A stretch of DNA of 64,000 bases from Halosegnis longus (GTDB lineage Archaea > Halobacteriota > Halobacteria > Halobacteriales > Haloarculaceae), in NCBI RefSeq assembly GCF_009663395.1, contig NZ_QKNW01000001.1, positions 1,736,001 through 1,800,000 of the forward strand. Reading direction: 5' to 3'. The number at the start of each line of letters is the position of its first letter. Within the stretch, counting starts at the first letter, position 1. Both the position numbers and the translations under genes were made by a program. Under the pieces are notes generated by a model that was not told where the DNA came from, did not search any database, and saw nothing but the letters and a program-made list of their open reading frames with translations. Shown here one piece after another: positions 51,850 through 61,005 of the stretch.

Positions 51850-51912
51850 TACCACTACTGTCGCGGTCTCGTGAATAAATGATACGCCTCGCAGACGCCG
51901 TGTGAGCAGGTG

Positions 51913-53421
51913 TCACGAGCGCAGGCGTTCGAGGAACGTCTGGAACTCGTCGTCGCCCTCGGCGATGCGCTCCCAGTCGAGCAGCCCGCGCTCCTCGCGA
52001 GTCCCCGCGACGGTGTTGTCGAGGACGAACGCGATGACGCCGCCGACGGCCATCTGGACGCCGCCGACGATGTAGACCGTCCGGGCGACGACCTCCGTCC
52101 CGAGCACGGACCCGAGGACGGGCACGGACGCGAAGCCCGATTGGAGCGCCGTGTACCCCGACAGCCCGCCCATGTACTGTGGTACGGCCATTCCGGCGAA
52201 GATGGCCATCCCGATGATGAAGATGTTGCGCGAGGAGTCCAAGTCGACGTACTTCAGATTCGAGAGCCCGACCGCGACGATCTGCCCGAACATCGCGATG
52301 TAGAGTCCCCCGACGATGGGGTCTGGAATCGTCGCGACCAGTTGGCCGAAGTAGCCCACGAAGCCGGCCACGAGCATGAGGACTGCGCCGATCTGGACGA
52401 CGTAGCGGGAGGCGACGCCCGTCAGCCCGATTGCGCCGACGTTCTCGGAGTAGGAGGTCGACCCGCCGGTCCCCATCAGCCCGGAGAAGATGTTGGCGAG
52501 ACCCTCCATCCCGATGCCGTGGTTGATGCGCTTTGCCGAGGGCGCGCCGACGCCGGACATCCGGGCGACGGCGTGGTAATCGGCGAACGATTCGATGATG
52601 GACGCGAGCACGCCCGCGAACATCCCGATGGCGAACGAGACGCCGAACTCCGGGACGCCCCACTGGAGCGGGTAGACGACTTGGATGGGATCGGCGCTCG
52701 CGATGAGACTGAGGTCGATGTAGGCGGGATCACCCGACGGAATGACGCCGGTCGTAGAGCCGACCGCGGCCACGACCCACGCGCCGACGATACCGAGCAA
52801 GATGGGGAACAGCCCGAAGACGCGCGACTGTTTGTCGAGATACTGTGAGAACAACACGATGAGTCCGAGCGTCAGGAGGAGCAGATACCAGTTGTTCGTT
52901 GCGGCCGTCACCTGCGGGGCGTCGAACAGCGATAGCCCGATGAGGGTGACGACCGGCGTGACGACCACGGGGGAAAGATACTCGCGGAGCCGGCCGACGA
53001 GGCCGAGATAGCCGATGAACACCTCGGCGACGCCCGCGGCGATGATCGCTCCCTGCAAGAACAGGAGCTTCGTCTCCCAGCCGACGCCGGAGACGAAGGC
53101 GTTCGAGGAGACGATGGCGAGTCCCGGTCCGAGCATCGAGAACGGTGCACCTTGGACGATCGGATACCGGTTCCCGATGGTCGTCTGAGCCAGCGTCGCG
53201 ACGCCCGAGACGACGAAGAAGGTCCCGATGAACTGCGCGCGAAACTGCTGTGGCATCCCCATCGCGTTCGCGAGCAGCAGCGGGACCGCGATGTTCGCCC
53301 CGATCATCGTCAGGTAGTGTTGTGCGCCCAACAGGAGCGCCCTGTCCAGCGGCGGTTTGTCGTCGATGCCGTACTCGACGAGCGCGTCGCGGTCGTCCGT
53401 CTCGTCCCCGGTTGTGCCCAT
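51913..53421 (-). CDS. NCS2-family nucleobase (uracil/xanthine) permease
   Basis: The 502-residue permease has the NCS2 pattern: GAQHYLTMIGANIAVPLLL, SFADYHAVARMSGVGAPSAK, ANIFSGLMGTGGSTSYSENVGAIGLTGVASR (family signature region), and about 12-14 hydrophobic helices. It probably imports uracil, xanthine or another nucleobase by cation symport, which fits nearby salvage genes elsewhere in the window. The start at 53421 (MGTTGDETDDRDALVEYG) is supported by a minus-strand TATA box (53449-53457). Confidence 0.9.
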   Translation of the reverse strand: MGTTGDETDDRDALVEYGIDDKPPLDRALLLGAQHYLTMIGANIAVPLLLANAMGMPQQFRAQFIGTFFVVSGVATLAQTTIGNRYPIVQGAPFSMLGPGLAIVSSNAFVSGVGWETKLLFLQGAIIAAGVAEVFIGYLGLVGRLREYLSPVVVTPVVTLIGLSLFDAPQVTAATNNWYLLLLTLGLIVLFSQYLDKQSRVFGLFPILLGIVGAWVVAAVGSTTGVIPSGDPAYIDLSLIASADPIQVVYPLQWGVPEFGVSFAIGMFAGVLASIIESFADYHAVARMSGVGAPSAKRINHGIGMEGLANIFSGLMGTGGSTSYSENVGAIGLTGVASRYVVQIGAVLMLVAGFVGYFGQLVATIPDPIVGGLYIAMFGQIVAVGLSNLKYVDLDSSRNIFIIGMAIFAGMAVPQYMGGLSGYTALQSGFASVPVLGSVLGTEVVARTVYIVGGVQMAVGGVIAFVLDNTVAGTREERGLLDWERIAEGDDEFQTFLERLRS

Positions 53422-53448
53422 TTCGTCCGAGGTGTGCCAGACACCGGT

Positions 53449-53457
53449 GTTAAAATT
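53449..53457 (-). promoter_or_regulatory. TATA box of NCS2 permease
   Basis: Read on the minus strand as gaattttaa, this element lies about 30 bases before the ATG at 53421 and implies a leaderless transcript. Confidence 0.55.
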
Positions 53458-53517
53458 CCCGGTCGCTCCCGGGGAGGTAGCCGGAACGTATTTGCGCGTG
53501 GTGGCGCTGGTTCGGGT

Positions 53518-55761
53518 ATGAACTGGGTCGATACGATCGCTGACTGGCAGACCCGCCGCGTCGACGACGGCTACCCCGGTCTCCACGACCTCGCCGACGC
53601 CGGCTTCTCCGGCGGTGTCTCGACGGGCGACTCGTGGCTCCTCTTCGTCAACGGCACCGCCGTCTCCGTCACCGATCACTCCGAGGGTGGCCCGACGCCG
53701 GGCGACATCGAGCGCTTCGAGGATGCACCGCTCACGGCCTACGAATCTCCCCACCCCTCGCTCCCGCTGTTGGCCGCGATGCAGTTCGGCGACACCGAGG
53801 AGCGCGGAACATACTACACGGAGGAGACGCCCCTCTCGGAGGTGGAGGAGACGCTCGAGGACGGCGGCTTCACCGGCTACGTCGAACTCTCCGAGAACGT
53901 CCTCTCCGGTGACTACTACACCGTCTACCAGGCCGGCCGGTCGATGCACGCCGCCTTCGTCGGCAGCAGCGAGACGCTGCGCACCGACGAGGAGGCCCGC
54001 GAGGCTGCCCACGACGAGGTCGGTCTCTACGAGGTCGTCGCCGCGTCCATCGACGTGGTCGAGATTCCCGACGCGGCGGAGCCGGAGCCGGAATCGACGC
54101 CGGCCGCGACGGCATCTCTCGACGAGTCGAACGACGCTGGGGCGGCCGGAGACGCCCCCGACGTGGAGTCGGAGCCGGACTCTGAGGCCCCCAACGAGGC
54201 TCCGACGGCGGAGCCTGTCGCAGACGACACCGGGACCGAGGTGTACACCGACCCGGACGCCGGCTCCGTCACCGCGGATGCAGACGACGACGAGGAGTCA
54301 CCCCCTGCCGATAGTGAGGCGCACACGGAGGGCGACACCGAGCCGGACGAGGAGTCGGACGGCCCGACCGACACCGACCCAGCGCCCGCCACTCCAGCCG
54401 ACGAGCCGGCGACGGAGGAAACCCGCATAAAAGAGACGCCGGCCGAGGAAACCCCGCCGACGGATGCCGTCTCTCGCGTCACCGAGCCGGACGAGGAGCC
54501 GGACAGCGAGGAACTGGTCGGTGACGACGCCGCGGCGTCGAGCGACGACGCGGGCGTTCCGAACGCGCCGTCGTCGTCGCCGACGCGTTCAGCGTCGACG
54601 ACACAGCGCACGTCCGCGACCGAACAGCTCGCCGCCCGGTCGATTCCGTCCGTCGACCCCGAGCGAACCGGAGGAAGCACCTCGGCGCAGTCGACCCGCA
54701 ACTCCCGTACGCCCCGACAACGGAAACAGCGGGACCAGTCGCGCACACAGCAGGCGACGACCCGACAGTCCACGCGCCAACAGGAGTCGACCCAGCCCGA
54801 CGCCGAGGAACTCGACGCGGTTCGTTCGGAACTGGAGACCGTCCGGGAGTCGCTGGAGACGGCGGAGACCGAGCGCGACGAGGCGCGCGCACAACTGGAG
54901 ACGGCCCGCGAGGAGCTGGCGGCGGCCGAGACCGCCCGCGAGGAACTCGAAGCCGAGCGGGACGACCTCAAGCGGGAGGTCGAATCCCTCCAGTCGCGAG
55001 TGGACGAGCTCGAATCGCAACTCGGTGACGTGGCGACCGACGGGCCGTCGCTGCCGGCCCCGGAGGCGTTCGGCGGGACGAACCTCTTCGTCCGGTACGA
55101 CTCGAAGGGGAAGACGACGGTCGAGACCGCTCACGACGGCGACGGGTCGCCCGCGGAACTCGCGGAGAATCTCCGACTCGTCCACCACACGCAGTTCGAG
55201 ACCGAGGGGGCGACCGTCCACGGCGAGCCGTTCGAGCAGTGGCTCTACTCCACCCAGCAGTACCGGTTTGCCGAGTGGCTCGTCGGCCGGCTCGTCTTCG
55301 AGATTCGCGAGACCGACACGACGAGCAAGCTCTCGGAGCTGTACGACGCGCTGCCGGACATCGACCGCATCGAACTCGCGGGGTCGGTCGCCGTCCCCGA
55401 CGGCAACGAGGAGGTGGACATCGGCTTCGATATCGTCTGTCGCGACCGGATGGGCGACCCGCTGTTCGTCGCCGACCTCGACGCCTCCCGCCAGCCGGTC
55501 TCGGACGGACAGATGGCGTCGCTCGTCCAGGATTCGGGGCTGGTGTGTGAAGCAGAGTCGACGTTCGCGGGGGCCTTCTTCGTCTCGGCGGCCTTCTTCG
55601 AGCCGGGCGCACTGGAGACCGCACGCGACGCGACGAGCGGGAGTCTGTTGAGTCGCGACTCGCGGCTCAGCTACGTGAAGCAGTCGCGAAAACGCGGCTA
55701 CCACCTCGCGCTCGTCGAATCACGCGACGACGGGTTCCATCTCTCGGTGCCGGACCTCTAG
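53518..55761 (+). CDS. Large haloarchaeal protein with disordered middle and coiled coil (DUF7527-like)
   Basis: The 747-residue protein has a globular N-terminus (about 1-185, MNWVDTIADWQTRRVDDGYP with DDGYPGLHDLADAGFSGGVS), a long acidic/Thr/Ser-rich disordered middle (about 190-340), a more Gln/Arg-rich segment (about 370-420), a coiled coil (about 427-505, EELDAVRSELETVRESLETA), and a globular C-terminus (about 515-747, TNLFVRYDSKGKTTVETAHD). I recall similar proteins as DUF7527. The acidic middle with several T-P and E-P steps resembles a spacer or a condensing region. No transmembrane segment or catalytic motif is seen. Confidence 0.75.
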   Translation: MNWVDTIADWQTRRVDDGYPGLHDLADAGFSGGVSTGDSWLLFVNGTAVSVTDHSEGGPTPGDIERFEDAPLTAYESPHPSLPLLAAMQFGDTEERGTYYTEETPLSEVEETLEDGGFTGYVELSENVLSGDYYTVYQAGRSMHAAFVGSSETLRTDEEAREAAHDEVGLYEVVAASIDVVEIPDAAEPEPESTPAATASLDESNDAGAAGDAPDVESEPDSEAPNEAPTAEPVADDTGTEVYTDPDAGSVTADADDDEESPPADSEAHTEGDTEPDEESDGPTDTDPAPATPADEPATEETRIKETPAEETPPTDAVSRVTEPDEEPDSEELVGDDAAASSDDAGVPNAPSSSPTRSASTTQRTSATEQLAARSIPSVDPERTGGSTSAQSTRNSRTPRQRKQRDQSRTQQATTRQSTRQQESTQPDAEELDAVRSELETVRESLETAETERDEARAQLETAREELAAAETAREELEAERDDLKREVESLQSRVDELESQLGDVATDGPSLPAPEAFGGTNLFVRYDSKGKTTVETAHDGDGSPAELAENLRLVHHTQFETEGATVHGEPFEQWLYSTQQYRFAEWLVGRLVFEIRETDTTSKLSELYDALPDIDRIELAGSVAVPDGNEEVDIGFDIVCRDRMGDPLFVADLDASRQPVSDGQMASLVQDSGLVCEAESTFAGAFFVSAAFFEPGALETARDATSGSLLSRDSRLSYVKQSRKRGYHLALVESRDDGFHLSVPDL

Positions 55762-56063
55762 GACTCGATCTCCGGCGTGTCGTCGATCTTCATCCCTTCG
55801 AGCTTGTCGACGATCTCGTCGACCTTGCCGTCGAGGTCGTCGACGAACTCGTAGGTGGTCTCGGTCGTAATCGCCCCCTGGCTCGACGGCTCGATGAGGT
55901 TCTCCTCTTCGAGCACGCGCAGGGAGTAGCGGACCTTGTGGTGGGGGTACCCGGTCTCGTTGGACATTTTCACGATACCGATAGGCTCGTTCTCGATGAC
56001 CATCTTGAGCACCTGCAAATGGCGCTCCAGCATATCGACTTCCTTCTCAAGTCGGTCTATCAT
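55758..56063 (-). CDS. Winged-helix regulator (PadR/Lrp-like small HTH)
   Basis: The 101-residue protein starts with a helical dimerisation part (MIDRLEKEVDMLERHLQVLK) followed by a winged helix (NEPIGIVKMSNETGYPHHKVRYSLRVLEEENLI, wing TTETTYEF). It ends with a helix VDEIVDKLEGMK. No ligand domain is present. It converges on the large protein gene with stops shared in CTAG, and its upstream side faces the purA promoter region, so it could control purA or itself; no operator was identified. Confidence 0.75.
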   Translation of the reverse strand: MIDRLEKEVDMLERHLQVLKMVIENEPIGIVKMSNETGYPHHKVRYSLRVLEEENLIEPSSQGAITTETTYEFVDDLDGKVDEIVDKLEGMKIDDTPEIES

Positions 56064-56147
56064 GGCATTTGTTAACTTGTGTTAACGGGTTTTAAACATT
56101 ACCCTACCGGCCGGCACCGACTCGACACGACGTCTTCGCCCGAGGTG

Positions 56148-56155
56148 GTTATATC
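56148..56155 (+). promoter_or_regulatory. Candidate TATA box upstream of purA
   Basis: The element gttatatc is about 80 bases before the purA ATG at 56235, predicting a leader of about 55 bases. A second AT-rich site (ggtttagtc at 56204-56212) lies at about the spacing expected for a leaderless start. Either or both may be used. Confidence 0.35.
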
Positions 56156-56234
56156 CCTTGTGAATCCGTGGCGTGGCAGCCGTCCAGTGGCGTACCGAAA
56201 CCGGTTTAGTCGGCGATTCAGAGTTGTGACCGTA

Positions 56235-57605
56235 ATGACTGTCACAATCGTCGGCGCTCAGCTCGGCGACGAAGGGAAAGGCGGCATCGTGGACGTGTAC
56301 GGCGATGCGGCCGATATCGTCGTCCGATACCAGGGCGGCGACAACGCTGGTCACACGGTCGTCCACGAGGGCAACGAGTACAAGCTCTCGCTCGTTCCCT
56401 CCGGCGCGGTCCGCGGCAAGGTCGGTATTCTGGGGAACGGCTGCGTCGTCAACCCCGAGACGCTGTTCGATGAACTGTCCGAGCTCCGCGAGCGGGGACT
56501 CGACCCCGACGTGCGGGTCGCTCGCCGCGCACACGTCATCATGCCGTACCACCGCGTCCTCGACGGCATCGAGGAGAAGGCCAAAAGCGAGAGCGACGAC
56601 GAAATCGGCACGACGGGCCGCGGTATCGGCCCGACCTACGAGGACAAGGCCGGCCGCCGCGGCATCCGCGTCGGTGACCTGCTCGCGCCCGACGTGCTCC
56701 GCGACCGACTCGAACGCGTCGTTCCGGAGAAGCGCGCCATCGTGGCGGACGTGTTCGGCGTCCCGGTCGAGGACCTCGACAACCCCGACGCGCTCGACGT
56801 GGACGCGATGTACGAACACGCCCGCGCGTACGGCGAGCGACTGGCCGGCCAGACGGTCAACGCCGGCCAGTTCATCGCCGACGCCCGCAGCGAGGGCAAG
56901 CAGGTGATGTTCGAAGGTGCACAGGGCACCATCATCGACATCGACCACGGGAACTACCCGTTCGTCACCTCCTCGAACCCGACCGCCGGGGGCGCGGCTG
57001 TCGGCTCCGGCACCAGCCCCGGCGTCGTCGGACAGGGTGAGGTACTCGGCATCGTGAAGGGGTATCTGACCCGCGTCGGCTCCGGGCCGATGCCGACCGA
57101 ACTCGGCGGCGTCGAGGGTGACACCCCCGGCTACGGCGAGCAGGGCAGCGGCGAAAACGAGGAGATAGCGACCTACATCCGCGAGGAGGGCGGCGAGTAC
57201 GGTACCGTCACCGGTCGCCCGCGCCGCGTCGCGTGGCTCGACATGCCAATGCTCCGCCACTCCGCCCGCGTCAACGGGTTCACCGGCCTCGCAATCAACC
57301 ACATCGACGTGCTCGCCGGACTGGACGAGGTGAAAGTCGGACACAGCTACACGCTCGACGGCGAGGAGACGATGACGATGCCCGCCACCACCGAGGAGTG
57401 GAGCCGGTGTGAGGCGAACCTCCGCACGTTCGACGGCTGGGCGGCGTTCGACTCCGCGGCCGTCGCCGAGGAGGGGTACGAGGCGATTCCAGCGAACGCC
57501 CGCGCGTACCTCGAGTACGTGAGCGAGGAGCTGGACACGCCGGTCTACTGCGTCGGCGTCGGTCCCGGCCGCGAGGAGACGGTCGTCGCCGAAGACGTCT
57601 GGTAA
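56235..57605 (+). CDS. purA: Adenylosuccinate synthase
   Basis: The 456-residue enzyme makes adenylosuccinate from IMP, aspartate and GTP, the first committed step to AMP. It begins MTVTIVGAQLGDEGKGGIVD (the GTP/IMP-binding GDEGKG loop) and has GDNAGHTVVHEG, GRGIGPTYEDKAGRRGIRVG, EGAQGTIIDIDHGNYPFVTS and GVEGDTPGYGEQG. The protein is complete. It is followed, after a poly-T stretch, by the Trm112 gene on the same strand. Confidence 0.96.
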   Translation: MTVTIVGAQLGDEGKGGIVDVYGDAADIVVRYQGGDNAGHTVVHEGNEYKLSLVPSGAVRGKVGILGNGCVVNPETLFDELSELRERGLDPDVRVARRAHVIMPYHRVLDGIEEKAKSESDDEIGTTGRGIGPTYEDKAGRRGIRVGDLLAPDVLRDRLERVVPEKRAIVADVFGVPVEDLDNPDALDVDAMYEHARAYGERLAGQTVNAGQFIADARSEGKQVMFEGAQGTIIDIDHGNYPFVTSSNPTAGGAAVGSGTSPGVVGQGEVLGIVKGYLTRVGSGPMPTELGGVEGDTPGYGEQGSGENEEIATYIREEGGEYGTVTGRPRRVAWLDMPMLRHSARVNGFTGLAINHIDVLAGLDEVKVGHSYTLDGEETMTMPATTEEWSRCEANLRTFDGWAAFDSAAVAEEGYEAIPANARAYLEYVSEELDTPVYCVGVGPGREETVVAEDVW

Positions 57606-57613
57606 CCCGGCAC

Positions 57614-57620
57614 GCTTTTT
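57614..57620 (+). terminator. T-rich terminator after purA
   Basis: The run gcttttt begins nine bases after the purA stop. It is a plausible archaeal termination site and could separate purA from the Trm112 gene. Confidence 0.35.
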
Positions 57621-57644
57621 GTGTCGACACCACTCGGTTCACGT

Positions 57645-57830
57645 ATGCAAGAGTCTCTGCTGGACATCGTCTGCTGTCCGCTGGACAAGTCCGACCTCGA
57701 ACTGGAGGCGATTCGCCGCGACGACGACGAGGTGCTCGAAGGCCGGCTCGTCTGCACCGAGTGCAGCGAGGAGTACCCCATCGAGGACGGGATCCCGAAC
57801 CTCCTGCCGCCGGATATGCGCGAGGCCTGA
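57645..57830 (+). CDS. Trm112-like methyltransferase activator (zinc protein)
   Basis: The 61-residue protein starts MQESLLDIVCCPLDKSDLEL with cysteines C10 and C11, then C37 and C40 in RLVCTECSEEYPIEDGIPNL: four cysteines that form the Trm112 zinc site. Trm112 stabilises and activates several methyltransferases acting on tRNA, rRNA and release factors; the Haloferax homologue is known to partner many methyltransferases. The ATG at 57645 is chosen for the family start. It lies between purA and a membrane protein on the same strand. Confidence 0.88.
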   Translation: MQESLLDIVCCPLDKSDLELEAIRRDDDEVLEGRLVCTECSEEYPIEDGIPNLLPPDMREA

Positions 57831-57871
57831 GCGGCGAGACACTTTTGTAACGAGCGCGTCATTCCGCGACC

Positions 57872-58426
57872 GTGACCGACCGACTCGTCGTCCAAATCAA
57901 CCGGACGGGCGTCCACTCGCTCGACGTGCCCGAAACGTTCGAGACGGACGACTCCTTCCTCGTCGTGCTCCGCAACCACGGCGAGTCGACCCACGCCCAT
58001 CTCCACCTCGGCGACCAGCTCTCCACCGTCGGTCGAATCGACGCCACCAACCACTATCTCGACGGCGGCACCACCAGACACGTGAGCGTCGATATCGACG
58101 CCGAGCCGGGTACCAGACACCGCGGCCGGCTCAAGATCGTCGTCGGCCACGGCGCGGAAACCCGATTCGTCTCCGTCGTCATCGACGCCGCGGATAACAC
58201 AGTTCGCGTCGACCCGGACCTCTCGACGCCGTCGCGGTCTCAACCGGACACCGTCTTCGGCGGCCTCGACCCCCTCGCCGTCGGCGCGGTCGCGTCGGCG
58301 ACGCTGTGTCTGCTCCTCCTCGCGGCTGCGCTCGTCGCCTCCGCCGCGAACGTCGTCTTCGTCGTCTTCGCCGTCTTCGCCGTTCTCGCGGGGCTGCTCG
58401 CGGCCGGGCTGTTCGCTATTCGGTAG
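57872..58426 (+). CDS. Conserved haloarchaeal membrane protein (DUF7524-like)
   Basis: The 184-residue protein has a beta-rich N-terminal domain (about 1-125, NRTGVHSLDVPETFETDDSF and HLHLGDQLSTVGRIDATNHY), resembling an immunoglobulin-like or CARDB-type domain, and two C-terminal hydrophobic helices (about 137-160 and 160-184). The start is a GTG at 57872, short after the Trm112 gene. Function unknown; DUF7524 is a recollection. Its last 11 bases overlap the end of the convergent DR2241 gene. Confidence 0.7.
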   Translation: MTDRLVVQINRTGVHSLDVPETFETDDSFLVVLRNHGESTHAHLHLGDQLSTVGRIDATNHYLDGGTTRHVSVDIDAEPGTRHRGRLKIVVGHGAETRFVSVVIDAADNTVRVDPDLSTPSRSQPDTVFGGLDPLAVGAVASATLCLLLLAAALVASAANVVFVVFAVFAVLAGLLAAGLFAIR

Positions 58427-59495
58427 CGTCGGTCGACGTTCCGCTCAGATTCCCGTCGTCGTCGAACCGCTTCGCCCGGAGATACCGCGCCCGGTAGCGG
58501 TTGGCCGGGTCCGAGGTGTCCGCCTCCCGAATCTCGTCGGCGCGCCCGTCGGCGACGGCGTCGATGATCTCCTCGACCTGCTCCTTCTCGCTGGGCGTCA
58601 GGGTGAACTCGTACGTCTGTTCCTGTTCGCCCTCCAGTCGCGTCCACTTGCGCGCGGCCGCGATGACGAGCGAACACGGCTCGCGACACGGGAACTCGCC
58701 GTCGCCGCCCGGCACGTCGAGGTCGGTCTCATCGTCGTACTGCCACTCCCGGCGTTTCACACACTGCGAGTCGTCACAACACGCCTCCGCGACCCAGTTG
58801 ACGTGCTCGTAGCTGTCGCCCCGGTTCCACGTCTTGACGACGCCGTAAATCCCGCTCTGGCGACCGATAGTCGACTCCCAGTGGTCGATGTCGAGTTCGC
58901 CCTGCCGTTCGAGATACCAGTTCGCGACCGTCGCGGGGTAGATGTACTCGACCGTCTCGACGCACTCGCGGCCGGTCTGCTCGGGAAACACCCAGCCGTG
59001 CGGGAGCGACGGCGCGGTCTTCAGCGGCCGGTAGCGACCGTCGTCGTCGTAGGTGACGAGCGAGCGCGCGTCCAGCGGCTCGTCGTGTGCTTCGAGGCCA
59101 TCCGCCCCGACGTCGTCGGCGTGGCGAATCTCGTAGCGACGCTCTCCGTCGTCGAGTCGCGCCTCGATGCGGAGTTCGCCCCACGAGCGGGTCATCCCTG
59201 CACGGAGCGACTCGTAGCGCTCGGGGACGGACAGTTCGTCGGCGGCTTCGAGCCAGCGGAGGAAGGCGTCGTCGGCGTCGGCGCGGTCCTCGCTCCAGTA
59301 GGCCCAGTTCGTGACGTACGCCTCGTGGTCGGCGGCGAGCGTCTCGAACGCCTCCTCGCTCAGCCCCGTCTCCTCGACCCCGGCGTCGGGAATCGAGAGC
59401 CGGTAGTCGCCGTCGTACTCGGCGTGAAGCCCGTCACACGCGACCGGTTGCTCGCGGACGGCGCTGGAAAGTCGTGCGACTGCTGGCGCGGTCAT
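58416..59495 (-). CDS. DR2241-family protein with cysteine cluster
   Basis: The 359-residue protein has an N-terminal half rich in acidic residues and a C-terminal half with a cysteine cluster (C239, C240, C245, C270, C274) in EACCDDSQCVKRREWQ and FPCREPCSLVIAA. I recall the family as DR2241, a putative iron-sulfur protein next to cobalamin/siroheme genes. It lies 35 bases after the CbiX gene on the same strand, so it probably works with it in tetrapyrrole synthesis. No catalytic motif is recognised. Confidence 0.8.
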   Translation of the reverse strand: MTAPAVARLSSAVREQPVACDGLHAEYDGDYRLSIPDAGVEETGLSEEAFETLAADHEAYVTNWAYWSEDRADADDAFLRWLEAADELSVPERYESLRAGMTRSWGELRIEARLDDGERRYEIRHADDVGADGLEAHDEPLDARSLVTYDDDGRYRPLKTAPSLPHGWVFPEQTGRECVETVEYIYPATVANWYLERQGELDIDHWESTIGRQSGIYGVVKTWNRGDSYEHVNWVAEACCDDSQCVKRREWQYDDETDLDVPGGDGEFPCREPCSLVIAAARKWTRLEGEQEQTYEFTLTPSEKEQVEEIIDAVADGRADEIREADTSDPANRYRARYLRAKRFDDDGNLSGTSTDATE

Positions 59496-59530
59496 AGGTG
59501 TCGTTGGACCGGGGCGGTGAAGAATCCTCT

Positions 59531-60397
59531 CTAATCGGCACCCGCGCGGGTCTGTTCTCTGACCTCCTCGACGGCCGTGCCGACATCCGCGCCGGCGTCG
59601 CGAGCGCGCTCGAGGAGTACGTCCGCCATCAGCGGCTCCGTCCCGACCGCGCCGGCGTACCAGATGTTCACGCCGTCGACCTCTGTCGGCGTGTCCCAGC
59701 CCGTCCGGTAGTCGTCGGTCAGTCCCATATCCTCGGGAATGTCCTCCTGGGTGTGGTAGCCGTCTGCGATGAAGAGGGGGACGACGACCACGTCGTCGGT
59801 GTCGAAGTGGTCGCTCACGTCGTCCACCTCCGGCTCCTCGTCCATGTAGAGGTCGTGCACCTCGTCGAACCGACCCGACTCGCGGATGCGGTCGGCGTGA
59901 TACCGGATTGCCTTCGCGGAGTTCTCGTTGCGCTCGGTGCCGTGGCCGACGACGGCGAGTCCGAACCCCTCGCCCACCTCGTCGTCGCCGGTGACGGACT
60001 CGGCGCGGCGGACGATGACATCCGTCATGGCGTCGTGCGTGCCGGCGGGTCCACAGTAGTGGACGGTCTTGTCCACGTCGCTGGCACGCAGCGTCGTCGA
60101 GGAGGCGCTCGTCCCGTCGGAGTCCCACTGTTCGACATCGAACTCCTCTAAGCGGAGTTCGCGGGGAATCACCTGCTCGGTGAAGTACCCCTCCGAGATG
60201 AACAGCGGCACCACGTACACCTCCTCGGAGTCGAGGGTGCGAAGCACCTCGCGGAAGGACGGCTCCTCCTTCCAGAAGGCGGTCGCGACCTCGTCGAAGA
60301 CGCCCGTCTCTCTGACGGTGTCCGCGTGGCGATACGTCGGTGTCGATGAGTCGGGATTCAGATGCGACCCGTGTGCAACGACGACGAGAGCCTGCAT
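59531..60397 (-). CDS. cbiX: Sirohydrochlorin chelatase CbiX, duplicated form
   Basis: The 288-residue protein carries two CbiX-type halves: first VVVAHGSHLNPDSSTPTYRH, with VVPLFISEGYFTEQVIPREL; second VVGHGTERNENSAKAIRYHA, with VVVPLFIADGYHTQEDIPED. Each half has a metal-inserting histidine. Archaea also use a short single-domain CbiX (CbiXS) that dimerises; here the two are fused. It inserts cobalt (or iron, nickel) into sirohydrochlorin for cobalamin or siroheme. DR2241 lies downstream. Confidence 0.9.
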   Translation of the reverse strand: MQALVVVAHGSHLNPDSSTPTYRHADTVRETGVFDEVATAFWKEEPSFREVLRTLDSEEVYVVPLFISEGYFTEQVIPRELRLEEFDVEQWDSDGTSASSTTLRASDVDKTVHYCGPAGTHDAMTDVIVRRAESVTGDDEVGEGFGLAVVGHGTERNENSAKAIRYHADRIRESGRFDEVHDLYMDEEPEVDDVSDHFDTDDVVVVPLFIADGYHTQEDIPEDMGLTDDYRTGWDTPTEVDGVNIWYAGAVGTEPLMADVLLERARDAGADVGTAVEEVREQTRAGAD

Positions 60398-60481
60398 ACC
60401 CGAACCACGGGCGGCGCGCGCTTCAGCGTGTCGCCGCGGCGTGCCGATACGTTTTATTCCCCCTTGTGAGAAAACAACGGT

Positions 60482-60961
60482 ATGACGCTCGCCAGCGAGA
60501 CGCGCGCCGCCGTCCGGCGCGAACCGTTCCTCCATGCTGCACTGGCCGCCGGGGTCGTCAACTACACCGCCGCGGCCCGGTATCTGGACATCGGTGACGA
60601 AGACGAGGAGGCCGTCGCAGCCGCGCTCCGCCGGTACGCCGAAGACCTCTCACCCCCCGAACCCCCCGATCGCTCGCCGCCACGCGTCGATATGCAGAGT
60701 GGACTCGGACCGGTCGACGTGGCCGACGCGCTCCTTACTGTCGGTGACGCCGCGTTCGGTCCCGTCGACGGGTCGCTCACCGCCATCACGATTTCGGGCG
60801 ATGTGGCGGCGACCGACCTCGGGCCGGTGCTCGCGCGACTCGCCGTCGAGGGAATCGACGTTGAGGCGACCGGCGGGAGCGACGGCCACCTCGTCTGTCT
60901 CGTCGATCAGTCCGACGGGGTCGACGCGCTGCGAGCCGTCGAGGAGACGCTCGACATCTGA
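60482..60961 (+). CDS. Conserved haloarchaeal hypothetical protein (DUF7523-like)
   Basis: The 159-residue protein begins MTLASETRAAVRREPFLHAA and has a helical N-terminal half (VNYTAAARYLDIGDEDEEAVAAALRRY) that looks HTH-like, and a beta-alpha-beta C-terminal half (LTAITISGDVAATDLGPVLAR, then VEATGGSDGHLVCLVDQSDG) that resembles an ACT or regulatory domain. I recall DUF7523 for this family. Function unknown; an amino-acid sensing regulator is possible. It lies 45 bases before cysS on the same strand. Confidence 0.7.
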   Translation: MTLASETRAAVRREPFLHAALAAGVVNYTAAARYLDIGDEDEEAVAAALRRYAEDLSPPEPPDRSPPRVDMQSGLGPVDVADALLTVGDAAFGPVDGSLTAITISGDVAATDLGPVLARLAVEGIDVEATGGSDGHLVCLVDQSDGVDALRAVEETLDI

Positions 60962-61005
60962 CCCGAAGCGACGCACTCAAACCGCTACCCCCGGTAGCCG
61001 CCGGT

